This document shows, piece by piece, positions 43,704 to 55,138 of a DNA stretch of 64,000 nt. The stretch is taken from assembly GCF_020524285.1 (NCBI RefSeq), contig NZ_JAIVKX010000018.1, positions 62,001-126,000 of the forward strand, in the 5' to 3' direction. The translations under genes and the position numbers were made by a program. The stretch is from Alloyangia pacifica (GTDB taxonomy: Bacteria; Pseudomonadota; Alphaproteobacteria; Rhodobacterales; Rhodobacteraceae). The notes beneath the pieces are model-generated. The model saw only the letters and a list, made by a program, of their open reading frames with translations. It did no database searches and was not told the origin of the DNA. The stretch's first letter is position 1, and each line of letters starts with the position of its first letter.

Positions 43704-44482
43704 ACGAGGCGATCGCCAAGTTGACGCATCTCTGCCTCGACGCCAAACGCCTGCGCGACGGTGCTGGCATCCAACACGTTGCGGACCGGGCCTTGCGTCA
43801 GCACACGACCCTCTTTCAGCACGACCACGTCATCGGCATACGACAGGGCGAGGTTTAGGTCGTGCAGCACCATGATCAGTGTCTTGCCCTGCTCTGTCAC
43901 AAGCCGCCGCACGAGATCGAGCACGGCATATTGGTACTTCAGGTCGAGATGGTTCACCGGCTCGTCCATCATCAGCAGCGGTGTGTCCTGCGCCAGCACC
44001 ATGGCGATGAACGCGCGCTGCCGCTGGCCTCCCGACAGTTTGGCAACTTGCGTGGCCTCCGCCCCGTCCAACCCAACCGTGTGCAGCGCTGAACGAAACT
44101 GCGCGCGCGCGGCATTGCTGACCGAGCCAAAAAGACCAGTGCGCGCAAATCCGGCCAGTTCCACCAACTCGCCGACGGTAAGGTGATCGGGGCAGACATT
44201 CGTCTGCGGCAGATAGGCCATGCGGCACGCGACCTGCCGTGGTTTCAAACCAGATAGCGGTGTTTCGTCCAGCAGCACCCGCCCGGCCTGCGCCGGCGCG
44301 ATCCCCATCAAGCAGCGCAGCAGCGTCGACTTACCGCTGCCGTTGGCCCCGACCAGCGCGGTGAAACGGCCTGTCCGGAACTCCACCGAGACATCGCGAA
44401 GGATCGGAAGCTGTCCGATTGAGAAGTTGAGGGACAAAGTCTTGAGCACGTATCGCACCACAGAATACGTTTCTGATTGCAA
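43664..44482 (-). CDS. Iron-chelate ABC transporter ATP-binding protein (FecE/FhuC-like)
   Basis: A 272-residue ATPase with Walker A 'GANGSGKST', signature 'LSGGQRQR', Walker B 'LLMMDEPVNHLD' and 'IMVLHDLNLALSYADDVVVL'. The start is uncertain: TTG 44482 is the outer limit, and GTG codons at 44461, 44458 and 44449 are alternatives; the last gives the usual family N-terminus but none has a clear ribosome-binding site. It is the first gene of the operon. Confidence 0.9.
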   Translation of the reverse strand: MQSETYSVVRYVLKTLSLNFSIGQLPILRDVSVEFRTGRFTALVGANGSGKSTLLRCLMGIAPAQAGRVLLDETPLSGLKPRQVACRMAYLPQTNVCPDHLTVGELVELAGFARTGLFGSVSNAARAQFRSALHTVGLDGAEATQVAKLSGGQRQRAFIAMVLAQDTPLLMMDEPVNHLDLKYQYAVLDLVRRLVTEQGKTLIMVLHDLNLALSYADDVVVLKEGRVLTQGPVRNVLDASTVAQAFGVEAEMRQLGDRLVCLPKGTRMVRRP

Positions 44483-44552
44483 AACTCATATTCCATAGTA
44501 AAAACGTCAACAACCCAAATCCGTCCAAGTTCCGCGCAGAAGGGCGTCCCCG

Positions 44553-45866
44553 GTGCCCAAAATCCAAAAACAGCTCCATATCGGCATGACCCTCGCGCCC
44601 ACCTGGCTTTCGGGGGATGCGTGGCGGCGCGAAGACAGCCAGGTTGAACGCCTGTCGGACCCGTGCTTTTTCATCGAACTGGCGCAGCGCGCAGAGGCGG
44701 CGCATCTCGACTTCGTCTTTCGCCCCGACAGCCTCGGCGCGCCGCCGCCAGGCATGGCAAAGCGTCCCGGTGGCAGCGGCTCGGACCCGACCCTGCTGAT
44801 GACGCTGCTGGCCGGGCACACCTCCCACATCGGGCTGCTGACCACCGCTTCGACCACCTTTTTCCCGCCCTATATCCTCGCCCGGGCGCTGATGACGCTG
44901 CATTGGCTCTCGGGCGGGCGCGCCGGGTGGAACATCGTCACCAGCCTCGACGGTCAGCGCAACTTCGGCCTCGCGCAGATGCCAAGCGCCGACGAGCGCT
45001 ATGCCAGCGCCGCCGAAGCGGTTCAGGTGATACGCGCGCTCTGGCAGACATGCCCTAATGGCGCTGCAACCATTGATCGCAGCGCGGGGCTCTATGACAG
45101 CGCGACCATTGCCGAGCCGATCAACTTCGAGGGCGCCTATTATCAGGTCGAAGGCCCGCTTGGCGCCATGGGGCATCCGACCCCATTGCCGCTCTTTCAG
45201 GCCGGGGCCTCTGACATCGGGCGCAATTTTGCCGCCGGCATCGCTGACGGGACTTTTGCGGCCTGCCCCGACAAAGCGACCGCCATCGAGTTGCGCGCCG
45301 ACCTGCGCCGCCGCGCCGAGGCGCAGGGACGACCAGCCGACGCGGTGCGCGTGATGCCGGGGCTGAGCCTGTTCCTCGCCGCCTCTGAGGCAGAAGCGCA
45401 GGAGCTTTACCGCGAGACCCATGCAGGCACGAGCCGGGCGCAGAAACTCGCCAAGCTCACAGCGATGCTGGGCTTCGATCTCTCGGACTGGGAGGGCAGC
45501 CGCCGGATCACCGCTGCCGATCTACCGCCGCCGGCGCAAGGCGTCCGCAGCCGCACCCACGCCGAACTTCTGCGCCGCAAGATCGCCCGATCCGAACCAA
45601 CCCTCGACGCGTTGCTCGAAGCGCCTGAGGTGCTGGGCTCGGCGCATTGGCAGGTTATCGGCACGCCCGGGCAAGCGATCGACGCCATTCGGGATTGGGC
45701 CGATGCGGGCGCTATGGACGGCTTTATTCTCTTTCCCGGCGGCTCGGTGCCCTGCCTTGATCTTGCCCTTGCCATCATTCCGTCCGCGCTGGCCGAGGAC
45801 GGGCGGTTCCGCAACGGCTATGTAGGCAGTGACTTTGCCTCTCGCCTCGGTGTCGCAACGCAATGA
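44553..45866 (+). CDS. LLM-class FMN-dependent monooxygenase (NtaA/SnaA/DszA family)
   Basis: A 437-residue flavin-dependent monooxygenase. Family features are 'QLHIGMTLAPTWLSGDAWR', 'AEAAHLDFVFRPDS', 'LARALMTLHWLSGGRAGWNIVTS', 'ADERYASAAEAVQVIRALW' and 'FQAGASDIGRNFAA'. The GTG at 44553 is used because family members need 'KQ-HIG' at the front; AAGGG is upstream. Relatives oxidise nitrilotriacetate, EDTA, sulfones and similar. Its partner flavin reductase is not next to it. It is divergent from the iron-chelate importer, which suggests breakdown of the imported ligand; this is inference. Confidence 0.88.
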   Translation: MPKIQKQLHIGMTLAPTWLSGDAWRREDSQVERLSDPCFFIELAQRAEAAHLDFVFRPDSLGAPPPGMAKRPGGSGSDPTLLMTLLAGHTSHIGLLTTASTTFFPPYILARALMTLHWLSGGRAGWNIVTSLDGQRNFGLAQMPSADERYASAAEAVQVIRALWQTCPNGAATIDRSAGLYDSATIAEPINFEGAYYQVEGPLGAMGHPTPLPLFQAGASDIGRNFAAGIADGTFAACPDKATAIELRADLRRRAEAQGRPADAVRVMPGLSLFLAASEAEAQELYRETHAGTSRAQKLAKLTAMLGFDLSDWEGSRRITAADLPPPAQGVRSRTHAELLRRKIARSEPTLDALLEAPEVLGSAHWQVIGTPGQAIDAIRDWADAGAMDGFILFPGGSVPCLDLALAIIPSALAEDGRFRNGYVGSDFASRLGVATQ

Positions 45867-45896
45867 CTCGAAGCGCCATCGAAATGGAGACGCTTA

Positions 45897-46727
45897 GGGT
45901 CAGGACCCATTGATTTGGTTGGTCGTGCATGATTCACCGTTCGAAAACGAGTGGTGACCATGTCTGATCTTTTCTGGTTGAGTGACGCACAGATGGCACG
46001 TCTGGAGCCTTACTTTCCGAAGTCTCACGGCAAGCCCCGAGTTGATGATCGACGTGTTCTGAGTGGCATTATCTTCATCAATCGCAACGGCTTGCGGTGG
46101 CGCGACGCCCCAAGGGAGTATGGCCCCCACAAGACACTCTACAACCGTTGAAAACGATGGAGCGATAAGGGTGTCTTCGCCCGCATCATGGCGGGGCTGG
46201 CCGCCGAGCATGGCGAGGAGACCACTGTGATGATCGACGCAACCCATCTGAAGGCCCATCGCACAGCGTCCAGCCTGGGCGTTAAAAAGGGGGGCGTGGA
46301 CGCCTGATTGGCCGAACCAAGGGCGGCATGAACACGAAACTCCACGCCATCTGCGATAGTCAGAGCCGCCCCATCGACCTGTTCCTGACTGCCGGACCCG
46401 TCAGCGACTACATCGGGGCGCGTGCGCTGATCAGTGGGTTGCCCAACGTGAAGTGGCTACTCGGAGATCGCGGCTACGATGCCGATTGGTTCAGAGAAGC
46501 CTTGCAGGACAAGAAGATACGTCCTTGCATCCCGGGCCGGAAGAAACGGAAGACGCCCGTCCGCTACGATAAGCGCAGGTATAAGCGGCGCAACCGGATC
46601 GAGATCATGTTCGGCAGGCTCAAGGATTGGAGACGGGTGGCGACCCGTTATGACCGATGCCCGAAAGTCTTTCTATCGGCCATCGCTCTCGCTGCAACGG
46701 TGATCTACTGGCTATGAGTCCTGAGCC
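45897..46727 (+). mobile_element. IS5-family insertion sequence (IS427-like), 831 bp, probably inactive
   Basis: Terminal inverted repeats are GGGTCAGGACCCAT at 45897-45910 and the complement of GGCTCAGGACTCAT at 46714-46727 (12 of 14 matching). A TA flanks each end (45895-45896 and 46728-46729), fitting a TA target duplication. It carries a two-frame transposase. It has inserted next to, or into, a BCCT transporter gene. Confidence 0.85.
45960..46717 (+). pseudogene. IS5-family transposase, frames A and B, with a nonsense codon
   Basis: Frame A starts MSDLFWLSDAQMARLEPYFP and includes 'GLRWRDAPREYGPHKTLYNR', then a TGA at 46149-46151 where the family has Trp ('NRW.RW'), and continues in frame with 'KRWSDKGVFARIMAGLAAE'. 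Near 46282-46295 is an A/G run (AAAAAGGGGGG) where ribosomal or transcriptional slippage would join frame B ('GRTKGGMNTKLHAICDS', 'LLGDRGYDADWFREAL', 'RNRIEIMFGRLKDWRRVATRYD'). The two-frame design is normal for this group; the TGA is not. Confidence 0.82.
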
Positions 46728-46729
46728 TA

Positions 46730-46960
46730 GGGCTCGTTGGTGATCGACACGATCATTCGGGCGGCAAGGTCGATGCGCCGGTGCCGCAGCGGGTGTTCTG
46801 GTGCGTGTTCGAAGGCATTGTCGCGGTGGTCCTGCTGCTCTCGGCGGGCGGGCTGAAATCGCTGCAGTCGATGGTGATCTCGACCGGCCTGCTCTTCACA
46901 ATCGTGCTGCTGGTGATGTGCGTGGCGATCTGGCGAGGGCTTGCGAGCGAGCCCCGCTGA
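46730..46960 (+). pseudogene. BCCT (betaine/carnitine/choline) transporter, C-terminal remnant
   Basis: Right after the IS end, one frame reads 'SLVIDTI' and, after a one-base shift, 'SGGKVDAPVPQRVFWCVFEG' then 'VLLLSAGGLKSLQSMVISTG' and 'LVMCVAIWRGLASEPR'. This is the last membrane segments of a BCCT transporter, where 'DSGSLVIDT.TSGGK' and 'QR.FW...EG' are conserved. The rest of the gene is absent from the other side of the IS, and the shift would break it further. It sits beside glycine betaine catabolic genes. Confidence 0.78.
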
Positions 46961-46983
46961 GACACGCGCCCTCGCCAGACGGA

Positions 46984-47017
46984 AGCGTCGCGGAGCCCCT
47001 CCGCGGCGCTCTTGTTT
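46984..47017. terminator. Terminator hairpin after the BCCT remnant
   Basis: AGCGTCGCGGA at 46984-46994 pairs with TCCGCGGCGCT at 47000-47010 (one G-T pair), followed by CTTGTTT. It probably served the original transporter gene and now also separates it from the convergent regulator ending at 47038. Confidence 0.6.
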
Positions 47018-47037
47018 CAGAGAAAGCGCGCCCGGGA

Positions 47038-48081
47038 TCAGGCCGCCAGGCCTTGCTCCTGCCGCAGCGTTTGCGGGGTGCAGCCGAAGCGCCGCCGGAA
47101 CATCCGGCTCAGGTGTGACGAGTCGCAGAAGCCGCAATCCACCGCGACCTGTGCGACGGACTTTTCCGCCGTGAGAAGCAGGTGATGCGCCAGCGACAGG
47201 CGGATGTTGAGGAAAGCCGCTTGCGGCGAGATGTCCAGGGCACTGCGGAAATGCCGTTCCAACTGCCGCTTGCTGTGTCCGGTCCGCTGCGCGATCTCCT
47301 CGACCGAAAGCGGCGTGTCGATGGTCTGCTGCATGAGCTGCAGTGCCCGCAAGACGATCGGGTCGCGGGTCTTGAAGCCCAGGGTGATTCCGGGTTGCGG
47401 CTTCTCGGCCTGCAGCGCGTCGTCGATGATCATGATGTGCAGGCTCTTGCTGGCCTGCGCGCGCCCCACGTGCTTTTCCACCAAGTAGGCTCCCAGATGC
47501 GCCGAGCTGGCACCGCCGGAACAGGTCAGCCGGTCGCGATCAACCACGAAAATCTGGTCCGCCACGGGATTGAGCCCCTCGAACTGCTCGAGGAAATCCG
47601 CGTGATGGAACCAGCTCACGCAGCAGCGGTAGCCCTGCATCAACCCGGCCTCGTGCAGAAGGAAGGCGCCGGTACAGACCCCCACCAGGGGTACGCCCGC
47701 ATCTGCCGCCTGCCGCAGAAACTTCGTGTAAGCCGGGCCGAGCGTATGCATGTCGTCCATGAGCCCGCCGACCACGACGATATAGTCGAACCGCGTCGGA
47801 TCGCCGAGCCGTTCCTTGGGCTGCACCGTGATGCCGCTGCTCGAGGGCACCGCATCCATCGTGTCGGAGACCACCGTCCAGGTGCACAGGATCGGGCGGC
47901 TGCGGTCGCCCTCATCCGCCGCGAGCCGCAGAACGTCGACGAAATTGGCAAAGGCGCAGAGGGTGAAGCGCTTGGCCAGGATGAAACCAACCGAGAGGCG
48001 CGCATCCTCCGGCCCGCGCCGGATGGCCCGGGAAGACGCCGCGCGCGAGGTGGCTTTCCGCGGTGCAGGGAGATGGGGCAT
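47038..48081 (-). CDS. GlxA-family AraC-type regulator (GbdR-like)
   Basis: A 347-residue protein with a DJ-1/PfpI-like N-terminal domain ('YIVVVGGLMDDMHTLGPAYTKFLRQAADAGVPLVGVCTGAFLLHEAGLM', residues about 95-145) and a C-terminal AraC DNA-binding domain ('LSVEEIAQRTGHSKRQLERHFRSAL', 'VAQVAVDCGFCDSSHLSRMFRRRFG'). The architecture is that of GbdR, the glycine betaine/dimethylglycine-responsive activator. It is divergent from etfB and a betaine catabolic cluster, which supports that role. ATG 48081 is chosen as the first Met before the domain; a longer frame upstream is Arg-rich. Confidence 0.88.
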   Translation of the reverse strand: MPHLPAPRKATSRAASSRAIRRGPEDARLSVGFILAKRFTLCAFANFVDVLRLAADEGDRSRPILCTWTVVSDTMDAVPSSSGITVQPKERLGDPTRFDYIVVVGGLMDDMHTLGPAYTKFLRQAADAGVPLVGVCTGAFLLHEAGLMQGYRCCVSWFHHADFLEQFEGLNPVADQIFVVDRDRLTCSGGASSAHLGAYLVEKHVGRAQASKSLHIMIIDDALQAEKPQPGITLGFKTRDPIVLRALQLMQQTIDTPLSVEEIAQRTGHSKRQLERHFRSALDISPQAAFLNIRLSLAHHLLLTAEKSVAQVAVDCGFCDSSHLSRMFRRRFGCTPQTLRQEQGLAA

Positions 48082-48390
48082 GCTGGCGCTCCGGGCTGCA
48101 CGGAGACTCTTCGGCGGGCTGTCGTAGCCCTCATCCCCGCGTGTCGCATATGTCCTGTCTTTCGACAGCGTTTCGTCGCAATACTCTGCGCTACGAAATC
48201 GGCATCGACTTCGCCAAACGCGCCCCTGCAAGGCCGAAACGCGACGTCTACACCGGTCGGATGAACACTGGCGGAGATTTGCGACACCCCCGGGCCGTCG
48301 CCCCTGTTCTCGGCCGGATCGCAGGAACCTCCCGCATCTGCGGGCAAAGAATTCCCGGCGGCGCTCGGGACACGGCAGAGAGGAAGCGAC
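48082..48390. other. Divergent control region between GbdR-like gene and etfB
   Basis: 309 bases with no gene. It should hold the promoters of both flanking genes. No convincing operator or riboswitch was found; AGAGAGGAAG just before 48391 is the etfB ribosome-binding site. Confidence 0.45.
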
Positions 48391-49140
48391 ATGAAAGTGC
48401 TGGTCCCGGTGAAGCGGGTCGTCGATTACAACGTGAAGATCCGCGTGAAGGCGGACGGCACGGGCGTCGATCTGGCCAATGTGAAGATGTCGATGAACCC
48501 CTTCGACGAGATCGCCGTGGAAGAGGCCATCCGCCTCAGGGAAGCCGGCAAGGCCGACGAGGTCATCGTCGTGTCGATCGGCCCGGCGCAGGCGCAGGAC
48601 GTGCTGCGCACCGCGCTCGCCATGGGCGCCGATCGTGCCATCCTGATCACCGCCGAGGGGCCGGTCGAGCCGCTCACCGTCGCCAAGCTGCTGAAGGCCG
48701 TGGTCACCGAGGCGTCCCCCGGGCTCGTGATCCTCGGCAAGCAAGCCATCGACGACGACAGCAACCAGACCGGCCAGATGCTCGCAGCACTGCTCGGCTG
48801 GAGCCAGGGCACCTTTGCCTCGGCGCTGGAGCTGGGCGAAGGCCGCGCCAAGGTCACCCGCGAGGTCGACGGCGGCCTGCAGGCCATCGAGATCGCGCTT
48901 CCGGCCATCGTCACCGCCGATCTGCGCCTCAACGAGCCGCGCTATGCGTCACTGCCGAACATTATGAAGGCCAAGAAGAAACCGCTCGACCAGAAGACCG
49001 CCGAGGAGTTCGGCATCTCGACCGCCCCGCGCCTCAAGGTGCTGCGCGTCGAGGAGCCCGCGGCGCGGGCGGCGGGCGTGAAAGTGGGCAGCGTCGGCGA
49101 GCTGCTCGACAAGCTCAAGACGGAAGCCGGCGTCATCTGA
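48391..49140 (+). CDS. etfB: Electron transfer flavoprotein beta subunit
   Basis: A 249-residue ETF beta. It begins [20 protein letters not shown] and has '[14 protein letters not shown]', the AMP-site region '[17 protein letters not shown]' and the signature-like '[30 protein letters not shown]'. It accepts electrons from flavin dehydrogenases and passes them to ETF-ubiquinone oxidoreductase. Its place ahead of etfA and a dimethylglycine dehydrogenase-type gene suggests a dedicated copy for methyl-amine oxidation. Confidence 0.95.
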   Translation: MKVLVPVKRVVDYNVKIRVKADGTGVDLANVKMSMNPFDEIAVEEAIRLREAGKADEVIVVSIGPAQAQDVLRTALAMGADRAILITAEGPVEPLTVAKLLKAVVTEASPGLVILGKQAIDDDSNQTGQMLAALLGWSQGTFASALELGEGRAKVTREVDGGLQAIEIALPAIVTADLRLNEPRYASLPNIMKAKKKPLDQKTAEEFGISTAPRLKVLRVEEPAARAAGVKVGSVGELLDKLKTEAGVI

Positions 49141-49157
49141 GAGCGGGACCCTACACC

Positions 49158-50093
49158 ATGGCAATTCTTCTTTTCGCAGACCACGACAACGGCACGTTGT
49201 CGGAGCAGACCGCCAAGGCGCTGACCGCCGCGCTGCAGATCGGCACCGAGGTGGACATCCTGATCGCCGGCAAGGGCGCCGCCCCCGCCGCCGAGGCTGC
49301 CGCGCTGCTGACCGGCGTGCGCAGCGTGTTGCTGGCCGAGAGCGAACTTCTCGAGCACCGGCTGGCCGAAGCTACAGCCGCGCTGATCGTGGCCTTGGCG
49401 GCGGGCTATGACACCATCCTTGCCCCGGCCACCACCACCGGCAAGAACGTGCTGCCGCGCGTCGCCGCCCTGCTCGACGTGATGCAGATCTCCGAGATCA
49501 CCGAGGTCGTTTCGGCCGACACCTTCAAGCGCCCGATCTATGCCGGCAACGCCATCGAGGTGGTGCAGTCGACCGAGGCCCAAAAGGTACTCACCGTACG
49601 CACCGCAGGTTTCGCCGCCGCCGACGCCGGGGCCGCCGCCGCGCCGGTCAAGGCCGTCGAGGCCGGGACCGAAGGTGCCGGTCTGTCGAGCTTCCTCGAG
49701 AACATGCTCTCGACCAACGACCGCCCCGAGCTGAGCTCGGCGAAGATCATCGTCTCCGGCGGCCGCGCGCTCGGCTCGGAAGAGAAGTTCCGCGAGGTGC
49801 TGAGCCCGGTCGCCGACAAGCTCGGTGCCGCCGTCGGCGCCTCGCGCGCGGCGGTCGATGCGGGCTATGCGCCGAACGACTTCCAAGTCGGCCAGACCGG
49901 CAAGGTCGTCGCCCCAGACCTTTACGTCGCCTGCGGCATCTCCGGGGCGATCCAGCACCTTGCGGGCATGAAGGACAGCAAGATCATCGTCGCGATCAAC
50001 ACCGACGAAGATGCACCGATCTTCCAGGTTGCGGACTACGGTCTGGTCGGCGACCTTTTCGATGTGCTGCCGGAACTTGAGCGCCAGCTCTGA
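49158..50093 (+). CDS. etfA: Electron transfer flavoprotein alpha subunit
   Basis: A 311-residue ETF alpha. N-terminus [20 protein letters not shown]; the C-terminal FAD domain has '[18 protein letters not shown]', '[41 protein letters not shown]' and '[25 protein letters not shown]', all typical. It starts 17 bases after etfB. The pair forms the soluble FAD/AMP heterodimer. Confidence 0.95.
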   Translation: MAILLFADHDNGTLSEQTAKALTAALQIGTEVDILIAGKGAAPAAEAAALLTGVRSVLLAESELLEHRLAEATAALIVALAAGYDTILAPATTTGKNVLPRVAALLDVMQISEITEVVSADTFKRPIYAGNAIEVVQSTEAQKVLTVRTAGFAAADAGAAAAPVKAVEAGTEGAGLSSFLENMLSTNDRPELSSAKIIVSGGRALGSEEKFREVLSPVADKLGAAVGASRAAVDAGYAPNDFQVGQTGKVVAPDLYVACGISGAIQHLAGMKDSKIIVAINTDEDAPIFQVADYGLVGDLFDVLPELERQL

Positions 50094-50102
50094 CCTCCCT
50101 CT

Positions 50103-50130
50103 CGCGCGGAAGACGGTCGTTTTCCGCGCG
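50103..50130 (+). terminator. Intra-cluster hairpin after etfA
   Basis: CGCGCGGAA at 50103-50111 pairs with TTCCGCGCG at 50122-50130. It lies between etfA and the dehydrogenase gene, without a T-tract, and may tune relative expression. Confidence 0.5.
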
Positions 50131-50212
50131 GTGAATGCCGGTTCGGCGCCATCAGCGCGCCGCGCCACACCCTATCACTTGCGTACTCCCCTCGAACAAG
50201 CGGACTGCACCC

Positions 50213-52774
50213 ATGTCTTCCTTTCCTGAACGCGCCAATGTCGTCATCGTCGGTCTCGGCGGCATCGTCGGCGCCTCGGTCGCCCACCATCTGGTAGAGC
50301 GCGGCTGGGACAATATCGTCGGCATCGACAAGTCCGGCATCCCCACCGATATCGGCTCGACCGGCCACGCCTCGGACTTCTGCTACTGCACCAGCCACGA
50401 TCTGCTGAGCACCTGGGCGACCATGTACTCGGTCGATTTCTACGAGAAGATGGGCCACTACTCGCGCATCGGTGGTCTCGAGGTGGCGCGCGTCGGTGAC
50501 GACCAGCGTATGGAAGAGCTCAAGCGCCGCTGCGACTCGGGCCGTGCCTTCGGCACCAACGTGCGGATGATCTCCGCGGCCGAGGCCAAGGAGAAATTCC
50601 CGCTTCTCGAAGAGGATCAGATCCAAGGCGCGATGTGGGACCCGGATGCGGGCCTCGTCGTTCCGCGCTCGCAGACCGTCGCCGGCAAGCTGGTCGACCA
50701 GGCCGAGAAATCCGGCAAGCTCAAGGCCTTTGCCAACACCCCGGCGCTGGAGCTGCTCACCGAGAACGGCCGCGTCACCGGCGTGAAGACCTCGCGCGGG
50801 ACCATCATGGCCGATCACGTCGTGGTCTGTGCCGGCCTCTGGGGGCGCCTGATCGCCGCGATGGCGGGTGAAGACCTGCCGGTGATGCCGGTCGATCACC
50901 CGCTGACCTTCTTCGGACCTTATGACGAGTTCGCCGGCACCGGCCTCGAGATCGGTCGTCCGCTGCTGCGCGACCAGGGCAACTCTGCCTACATGCGCGA
51001 CACCGGCGATCCTGCGACCACCGAGGGTGGCCAGATGGAATGGGGCTACTACTACGAGAAGGACGTGCGGATGGTCCATCCGCGCGACATCCTCGAGAAG
51101 GGCCAGGCGCGCCTCGGGCCGTCGATGCGCGACCTCGTGCTGGAAGACGTCATCGAGCCGCTCGAAAAGGCCATGGAGCTGACCCCGATCCTCGCCGAGC
51201 TCGGCTTCAACGAGAGCCACTCGTTCAACGGCCTGCTGCAGACCACGACCGACGGCGGCCCGTCGATGGGCGAAAGCCGCAAGCTGCGTGGCCTGTGGTA
51301 CGCCGTGGCGATCTGGGTCAAGGACGGCCCCGGCATGGGCAAGCTCATCGCCGATTGGATGACCGACGGGCGCACCCACATCGACCACCACGCGATCGAC
51401 TATTCGCGCTTCCAGGACTTCCAGCTGAAAGAGGATTTCATCTGGGGCCGCTGCGAGGAAACCGCCGCCAAGATCTACAACCCGCCCGTCCACCCGCGCG
51501 AGCCCTTCGGCAACGGCCGCGGCATCCGCCGCTCGCCCTTCTACGAGCGCGAGGTCGAGCTGGGTGGCTACTTCATGGAACTCGGCGGCTGGGAGCGTGC
51601 GCATGGCTATGCGGCCAACGAGCACCTGCTGGAGAAATACGCCGATCAGGTTCCGGTGCGCGAGAACGAGTGGGACAACCGCCACTTCTGGCGCGTGTCC
51701 AACGCCGAGCAGCTCGAGATGAGCGCCGATTGCGGCATCATCAACCTGTCGCACTTCCACATGACCGACATCGAGGGCCCGGACCATGTGGCGCTGATGG
51801 AATGGCTCTGCGCCGCGAAGGTCGGCGGCGACAATATGGTCGGCAAGGGCATCTACACCCACATGCTCGACGATGAGGGCAACGTGCGGGCGGACTTCAC
51901 CGTCTTCCGCATGGGCGACCGCTGCCGCCTGGTGAACGGCGCCGACGCCGGTCCGCGCGACCTCGAATACATGAAGCGCACCGCGATGGACCAAGGCTTC
52001 GACGTCACCATCACCGATGTCACCGAGAAGTTCACCACCATCGGCATCTGGGGCCCGAACGCCCGCGAGAACCTCAAGAAGGTGGTCGCGGATCCAGCCG
52101 GCCTCGATATCGAGAACTTCCCCTTCGCGGCCATCAAGCCGATCGAGATCGCCGGCAAGACCGTCACGGCCTTCCGCATCTCCTACGTCGGCGAACAGGG
52201 CTGGGAACTGCACATGCCCTACGAGGACGGCCTCGCCGTCTGGGATGCGCTGCGCTCCACCGGGGTCATGGCGGTGGGTGTCGAGACCTATGCCAACTCG
52301 CGCCGTCTCGAGAAATCGCTGCGCCTGCAGAACGCCGACCTGCACACGCAGTACAACCTCTACGAGGCGGATCTCTCGCGTCCGAAGGTCAAGGAAGCCG
52401 ACTTCCGCGGCAAGGAGAAGCACCTCGAGTTCCGCGCCCGCGAGCACCAGCCCGCGATGCTCTGCACGCTGGTGATGAACGACAACATCGACAGCAAGGG
52501 TGTCGCCCGCTACCCGGTCAACACCATGCCGGTCATGGACCCCGAGACCGGCGACGTGCTGGTCGACGCGCTCGGCCGCCGCTCCTACACCACCTCGCAG
52601 GCCTTCGGCCCCAGCATCGGCAAGAACATCATGCTGGCCTACCTGCCCTGGGACTACTGCCAGGCCGGGCGCAAGCTGCAGGTGACCTATTTCGACGAAC
52701 CCTTCGAGGTCGAGGTCGCCGGCATCGGCTACGCGCCGCTCTACGATCCGGAGAACAGCAAGCCGCGCAGCTGA
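50213..52774 (+). CDS. Dimethylglycine/sarcosine dehydrogenase-type FAD protein with GcvT domain
   Basis: An 853-residue two-domain enzyme. The N-terminal FAD domain has the Rossmann loop 'VIVGLGGIVGASVAHHLVERG' and 'GSTGHASDF', whose His52 is at the position of the covalent FAD His of dimethylglycine dehydrogenases. The C-terminal 350 residues are a GcvT/aminomethyltransferase folate domain ('LNLSHFHMTDIEGPDHVALMEWL'-like, 'YVGEQGWELHMPYEDGLAVWDAL', 'VGVETYANSRRLEKSLR'). It oxidatively demethylates N-methylglycines to folate-bound formaldehyde, feeding electrons to ETF. ATG 50213; the upstream extension is not conserved in look. Confidence 0.9.
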   Translation: MSSFPERANVVIVGLGGIVGASVAHHLVERGWDNIVGIDKSGIPTDIGSTGHASDFCYCTSHDLLSTWATMYSVDFYEKMGHYSRIGGLEVARVGDDQRMEELKRRCDSGRAFGTNVRMISAAEAKEKFPLLEEDQIQGAMWDPDAGLVVPRSQTVAGKLVDQAEKSGKLKAFANTPALELLTENGRVTGVKTSRGTIMADHVVVCAGLWGRLIAAMAGEDLPVMPVDHPLTFFGPYDEFAGTGLEIGRPLLRDQGNSAYMRDTGDPATTEGGQMEWGYYYEKDVRMVHPRDILEKGQARLGPSMRDLVLEDVIEPLEKAMELTPILAELGFNESHSFNGLLQTTTDGGPSMGESRKLRGLWYAVAIWVKDGPGMGKLIADWMTDGRTHIDHHAIDYSRFQDFQLKEDFIWGRCEETAAKIYNPPVHPREPFGNGRGIRRSPFYEREVELGGYFMELGGWERAHGYAANEHLLEKYADQVPVRENEWDNRHFWRVSNAEQLEMSADCGIINLSHFHMTDIEGPDHVALMEWLCAAKVGGDNMVGKGIYTHMLDDEGNVRADFTVFRMGDRCRLVNGADAGPRDLEYMKRTAMDQGFDVTITDVTEKFTTIGIWGPNARENLKKVVADPAGLDIENFPFAAIKPIEIAGKTVTAFRISYVGEQGWELHMPYEDGLAVWDALRSTGVMAVGVETYANSRRLEKSLRLQNADLHTQYNLYEADLSRPKVKEADFRGKEKHLEFRAREHQPAMLCTLVMNDNIDSKGVARYPVNTMPVMDPETGDVLVDALGRRSYTTSQAFGPSIGKNIMLAYLPWDYCQAGRKLQVTYFDEPFEVEVAGIGYAPLYDPENSKPRS

Positions 52775-52800
52775 TCTGCGGCCTCACCTGAGAAAGAAAG

Positions 52801-52834
52801 CGCCGGCGGGACACCCCGCCGGCGTTTTGGTTTT
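52801..52834. terminator. Rho-independent terminator between convergent genes
   Basis: CGCCGGCGGG at 52801-52810 pairs perfectly with CCCGCCGGCG at 52815-52824 across ACAC, followed by TTTTGGTTTT. It ends the dehydrogenase transcript; the LysR gene ends at 52856 on the other strand. Confidence 0.88.
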
Positions 52835-52855
52835 CAGGGCTTCGTGTGGAGTCCC

Positions 52856-55132
<2,277 letters not shown>

Positions 55133-55138
55133 CGTGAT

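Noticed and set aside
46282-46295. AAAAAGGGGGG as a damaging frameshift in the IS5-type transposase
   Set aside because: Two overlapping frames joined at such a run are normal for this IS group; only the upstream TGA looks like real damage.
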